From the NCBI GenBank assembly GCA_017548365.1, contig JAFZAC010000016.1:62001-126000 (forward strand): a DNA stretch of 64,000 nucleotides, given 5' to 3'. Below the pieces are notes generated by a model. It searched no databases and was not told the DNA's origin. It worked only from the letters and a program-made list of their open reading frames with translations. Both the position numbers and the translations under genes were made by a program. This document shows positions 61,256 to 64,000 of this stretch, one piece after another. Source of the DNA: Muribaculaceae bacterium. Lineage in GTDB: Bacteria; Bacteroidota; Bacteroidia; Bacteroidales; Muribaculaceae. Each line of letters starts with the position of its first letter. Position 1 is the stretch's first letter.

Positions 61256-61918
61256 ATGACAGTAAGAATTGAAGAGAGCTGGCTGAAAGAGCTCGCCGAC
61301 GTATGGGAAAAAGACTATTTTGTGCGACTCACACAATTTGTGCGTGAGGAGTATCGTCGAGGTCAAGTGTTCCCTCCTGGGAGGCAGATTTTTGCGGCAT
61401 TTGATGCAACCCCTTTCAACGATGTTAAAGTAGTAATTCTTGGACAAGACCCATATCATGATGTGGGCCAAGCCAATGGATTGTGTTTCTCGGTAAACGA
61501 TGGCATACCTTTTCCTCCATCACTTCAAAACATCTTCAAGGAAGTGCATGACGACACAGGAGCCCCAATCCCAACCAGTGGCGACCTCACCCGCTGGGCA
61601 CAACAGGGTGTACTGTTGCTCAACGCCACGCTTACCGTTCAGGCACATCGTGCAGGCTCTCACCAAAACCGCGGTTGGGAACTTTTCACCGACGAAGTGA
61701 TAGCTCATCTCGCCAAGCATCGTGAAAACCTTGTGTTCATCCTGTGGGGCAGCTACGCAATAAGAAAAGGATCGTTCATTGACCGTACTCGCCATTTAGT
61801 GTTAACCTCGCCTCACCCATCGCCCTTGAGCGCTTATCGCGGATTCTTTGGTAATCATCATTTCTCACTTGCAAATGATTATCTGCGTAATCACGGCAAG
61901 CAACCTATTGCTTGGTAA
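61256..61918 (+). CDS. ung: Uracil-DNA glycosylase
   Basis: 220 residues, family 1 UDG. The water-activating motif GQDPYHD (D65, H68), FPPSLQNIFKE and the leucine-loop motif HPSPLSAYRGFFG (H187) are intact. It removes uracil from DNA to start base excision repair. Monocistronic. Confidence 0.97.
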   Translation: MTVRIEESWLKELADVWEKDYFVRLTQFVREEYRRGQVFPPGRQIFAAFDATPFNDVKVVILGQDPYHDVGQANGLCFSVNDGIPFPPSLQNIFKEVHDDTGAPIPTSGDLTRWAQQGVLLLNATLTVQAHRAGSHQNRGWELFTDEVIAHLAKHRENLVFILWGSYAIRKGSFIDRTRHLVLTSPHPSPLSAYRGFFGNHHFSLANDYLRNHGKQPIAW

Positions 61919-61962
61919 GCATTTTTATTACTTATTAAGGTGAATTATTGGCAAGAAATACC

Positions 61963-61970
61963 TAACTTTG
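61963..61970 (+). promoter_or_regulatory. -7 element for typA
   Basis: TAACTTTG, 22 bases before the ATG at 61993. Confidence 0.6.
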
Positions 61971-61992
61971 CAGTTTGAAAAGAAAATAAACT

Positions 61993-63810
61993 ATGCAAAA
62001 TATTAGAAACGTCGCTATAATTGCTCATGTGGACCACGGCAAGACCACACTTGTCGACAAGATGCTCGCTGCTGGCAACCTTTTCCGCGATAACCAAGTG
62101 GTAGGGACGCAAATCCTCGACAGCAACGATCTTGAGCGTGAACGCGGCATCACAATCCTGTCAAAAAACGTATCAATCAACTATAAAGATTATAAAATCA
62201 ACATCATTGATACCCCGGGTCACAGCGATTTTGGTGGTGAGGTGGAGCGAGTGCTAAACATGGCTGACGGATGTCTGCTGCTCGTTGATGCCTTTGAGGG
62301 ACCTATGCCACAAACCCGCTTCGTGTTGCAGAAGGCAATTCAAATAGGTCTCAAGCCCATTGTTGTCATTAACAAGGTTGACAAGCCTAACTGCCGCCCC
62401 GACGAAGTCCAAGAGGCAGTCTTCGACCTGATGTTCAATCTCGAGGCCACCGAGGACCAACTTGACTTTCCAACCATCTTTGGCAGCGCCAAGAACGGAT
62501 GGATGAGCAATGACTGGCGAACTCCCACCGACAATATCACTGCTGTTCTTGACGCAATTATTGATCATATTCCAGCACCTAAAATGGTGGAAGGAGATCC
62601 ACAGATGCTCATCACTTCGCTCGATTATAACACCTACGTGGGACGTATTGCAGTGGGACGCGTTCATCGTGGCGAACTACGCGACGGCATGGACGTGGGG
62701 CTGTGCAAGAAAGACGGCACCGTTGCACGACAGCGCATCAAGGAACTGCGAGTGTTTGAGGGAATGGGACAAAAGCACGTTGACAGCGTGCAGTGTGGCG
62801 ACATATGTGCTATTATAGGGCTTGACGGCTTTGAGATTGGCGACACAGTCACCTGTCTTGAAAATCCCGATCCCCTACCCCGCATCGCCATCGACGAGCC
62901 CACCATGTCAATGCTCTTTACCATCAATGACTCGCCATTTTTTGGCAAGGAAGGAAAATATGTTACCTCACGGCACATACACGACCGTCTAATGCATGAG
63001 CTCGATAAGAACCTCGCTCTCAGGGTAGAGAAAAGTGAGGACGATGACTCATGGATAGTATTTGGGCGTGGAGTTCTCCACCTGAGCGTGCTCATCGAGG
63101 AAATGAGACGTGAGGGTTATGAGTTGCAAGTGGGTCAACCACAAGTCATCATCAAGGAGATTGACGGCGTGAAATGCGAACCCATCGAAACTTTGACCAT
63201 CAATGTTCCCGAGGAATATTCAAGCAAGATGATTGACATGGTTACCCGCCGCAAGGGCGAGATGACCATGATGGAGACTCAAAACGATCGCATTCACATG
63301 GAGTTCAAGATTCCGTCACGCGGTATAATAGGTCTGCGCACCAATGTGCTCACTGCAAGTGCCGGCGAGGCAATTATGGCACATAGGTTCTCGTGCTATG
63401 AACCCTGGAAGGGCGAAATTGTGCGTCGTGTAAATGGCTCCATTATCGCCATGGAAGGTGGCACAGCATTTGCCTACAGCATTGACAAACTTCAAGATCG
63501 TGGCAGATTTTTCATATTCCCACAAGAGGAAGTATATGCGGGCCAGGTCGTTGGAGAACACACTAAAGAAAAAGACCTTGTTGTTAATGTCACTAAGAAC
63601 AAGAAACTAACCAATATGCGTGCCAGTGGTGCTGACGACAAAATGCGCATTATTCCACCCATTGTATTCAGCCTAGAAGAGGCTTTGGAGTACATCAAGG
63701 CTGATGAATATGTCGAAATCACTCCTGGACACCTGCGCATGCGCAAGATAATCCTTGACGAGATTGAGCGCAAGCATCAGGCAAAACTGAGGGGTGAAAC
63801 CGAAGAATAA
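61993..63810 (+). CDS. typA: Translational GTPase TypA/BipA
   Basis: 605 residues, full length. GTPase motifs: G1 AHVDHGKTT at 11-19, G2 RERGITI, G3 DTPGHSDF, G4 NKVD and G5 SAKNG. EF-G-like domains II, III and V follow ([20 protein letters not shown]), then the BipA-specific C-terminal domain ([16 protein letters not shown]). It acts on ribosomes, supporting assembly of 50S subunits at low temperature and stress adaptation. Confidence 0.97.
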   Translation: MQNIRNVAIIAHVDHGKTTLVDKMLAAGNLFRDNQVVGTQILDSNDLERERGITILSKNVSINYKDYKINIIDTPGHSDFGGEVERVLNMADGCLLLVDAFEGPMPQTRFVLQKAIQIGLKPIVVINKVDKPNCRPDEVQEAVFDLMFNLEATEDQLDFPTIFGSAKNGWMSNDWRTPTDNITAVLDAIIDHIPAPKMVEGDPQMLITSLDYNTYVGRIAVGRVHRGELRDGMDVGLCKKDGTVARQRIKELRVFEGMGQKHVDSVQCGDICAIIGLDGFEIGDTVTCLENPDPLPRIAIDEPTMSMLFTINDSPFFGKEGKYVTSRHIHDRLMHELDKNLALRVEKSEDDDSWIVFGRGVLHLSVLIEEMRREGYELQVGQPQVIIKEIDGVKCEPIETLTINVPEEYSSKMIDMVTRRKGEMTMMETQNDRIHMEFKIPSRGIIGLRTNVLTASAGEAIMAHRFSCYEPWKGEIVRRVNGSIIAMEGGTAFAYSIDKLQDRGRFFIFPQEEVYAGQVVGEHTKEKDLVVNVTKNKKLTNMRASGADDKMRIIPPIVFSLEEALEYIKADEYVEITPGHLRMRKIILDEIERKHQAKLRGETEE

Positions 63811-63843
63811 GCATTTTTATTAACTCCTAATAACAATACTATT

Positions 63844-64000
63844 ATGAAGAATTCAAAAAAATTATTAAGCATCATAACACTATTTGCCTTGGTTGCAATG
63901 GTGTTTGCCCCAGAAGCACAAGCTCGCAAGAAGCGCGACCTGAAGAAAGAGGCTATTGAAGACCTGATAAGAGAAGGCAACAAGTGCTATGAAGAGGGCA
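63844..64000 (+). CDS. Exported protein, cut by the window end
   Basis: The first 52 codons only. A signal peptide (MKNSKKLLSIITLFALVAMV ... PEAQA) is followed by a basic helical start (RKKRDLKKEAIEDLIREGNKCYEEG). The EGNKCYEEG end looks like the start of a TPR helix, but too little is present to call a family. It starts 33 bases after typA and may be co-transcribed. Confidence 0.7.
   Translation, partial: MKNSKKLLSIITLFALVAMVFAPEAQARKKRDLKKEAIEDLIREGNKCYEEG

Overview
The window is a chromosomal stretch of a Bacteroidales-type anaerobic gut bacterium, most like the Muribaculaceae/Prevotella/Bacteroides group (my inference from gene content). The evidence is: many genes are preceded by the Bacteroidetes -7 promoter element TAnnTTTG instead of TATAAT; there are proteins with T9SS-type C-terminal sorting tails and a T9SS plug-domain protein (DUF5103); the DUF4301 and DUF3109 families are present; and the folP-cdaA gene order is typical of the phylum. 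Nearly everything is ordinary chromosome. I see no phage, insertion sequence, CRISPR array, rRNA or replication origin.

Layout. 0.1-5 kb: greA-HIT operon, a Sel1-repeat protein, and a HAD phosphatase converging on a CPC-type metal-exporting P-type ATPase. 5-11.3 kb: PIF1-like helicase with a TPR tail, a FadL/OmpP1-like outer-membrane protein behind a Trp/Gly-rich secreted protein, and a CvfB-like S1 protein. 11.4-18.9 kb: a four-gene minus-strand locus of secreted proteins. Two are tandem paralogues with sorting-type tails, one carries dockerin + cohesin-like + T9SS tail, and one has six cohesin-like modules and a C-terminal dockerin. 19-25 kb: trpS, then a minus-strand run tatA-tatC-NSS transporter-folP-cdaA (c-di-AMP synthase)-DUF3109. 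25-31.3 kb: DASS transporter, fabD, Na+/Ca2+ exchanger, DUF5103 plug protein and free-Met-sulfoxide reductase.

31.3-34.3 kb is the accessory-looking part. It has a 41-codon gene with its own promoter and terminator, an AT-rich tail, then a visibly AT-rich cassette of a membrane-anchored unknown, a small membrane ORF interrupted by an in-frame stop, and three small multi-pass membrane proteins.

34.3-53.4 kb: NfnAB-type transhydrogenase pair, a secreted serpin with predicted P1 Lys, a RelA/SpoT protein whose hydrolase site is destroyed, DUF4301, thioredoxin, rarA, cdsA, an MltF-like lytic transglycosylase, deoD, lptG-tgt, lpxB, an HD-RpiB fusion and a DMT transporter. 53.5-64 kb: PQQ-propeller lipoprotein, NAGPA-like phosphodiester glycosidase with a dockerin closely matching that of the cohesin protein 41 kb away, sodB, a small regulator/membrane pair, CPBP protease, a lipoprotein, tRNA-Arg(CCG), ung, typA/bipA and the start of a secreted unknown cut by the window end.

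The most unusual items are the cohesin/dockerin set, the 41-codon transcription unit, the interrupted ORF and AT-rich membrane cassette, and several enzymes with diagnostic residue changes (RelA hydrolase site, TGT zinc cysteines, serpin P1). No database search was possible; family names rest on motif recognition.
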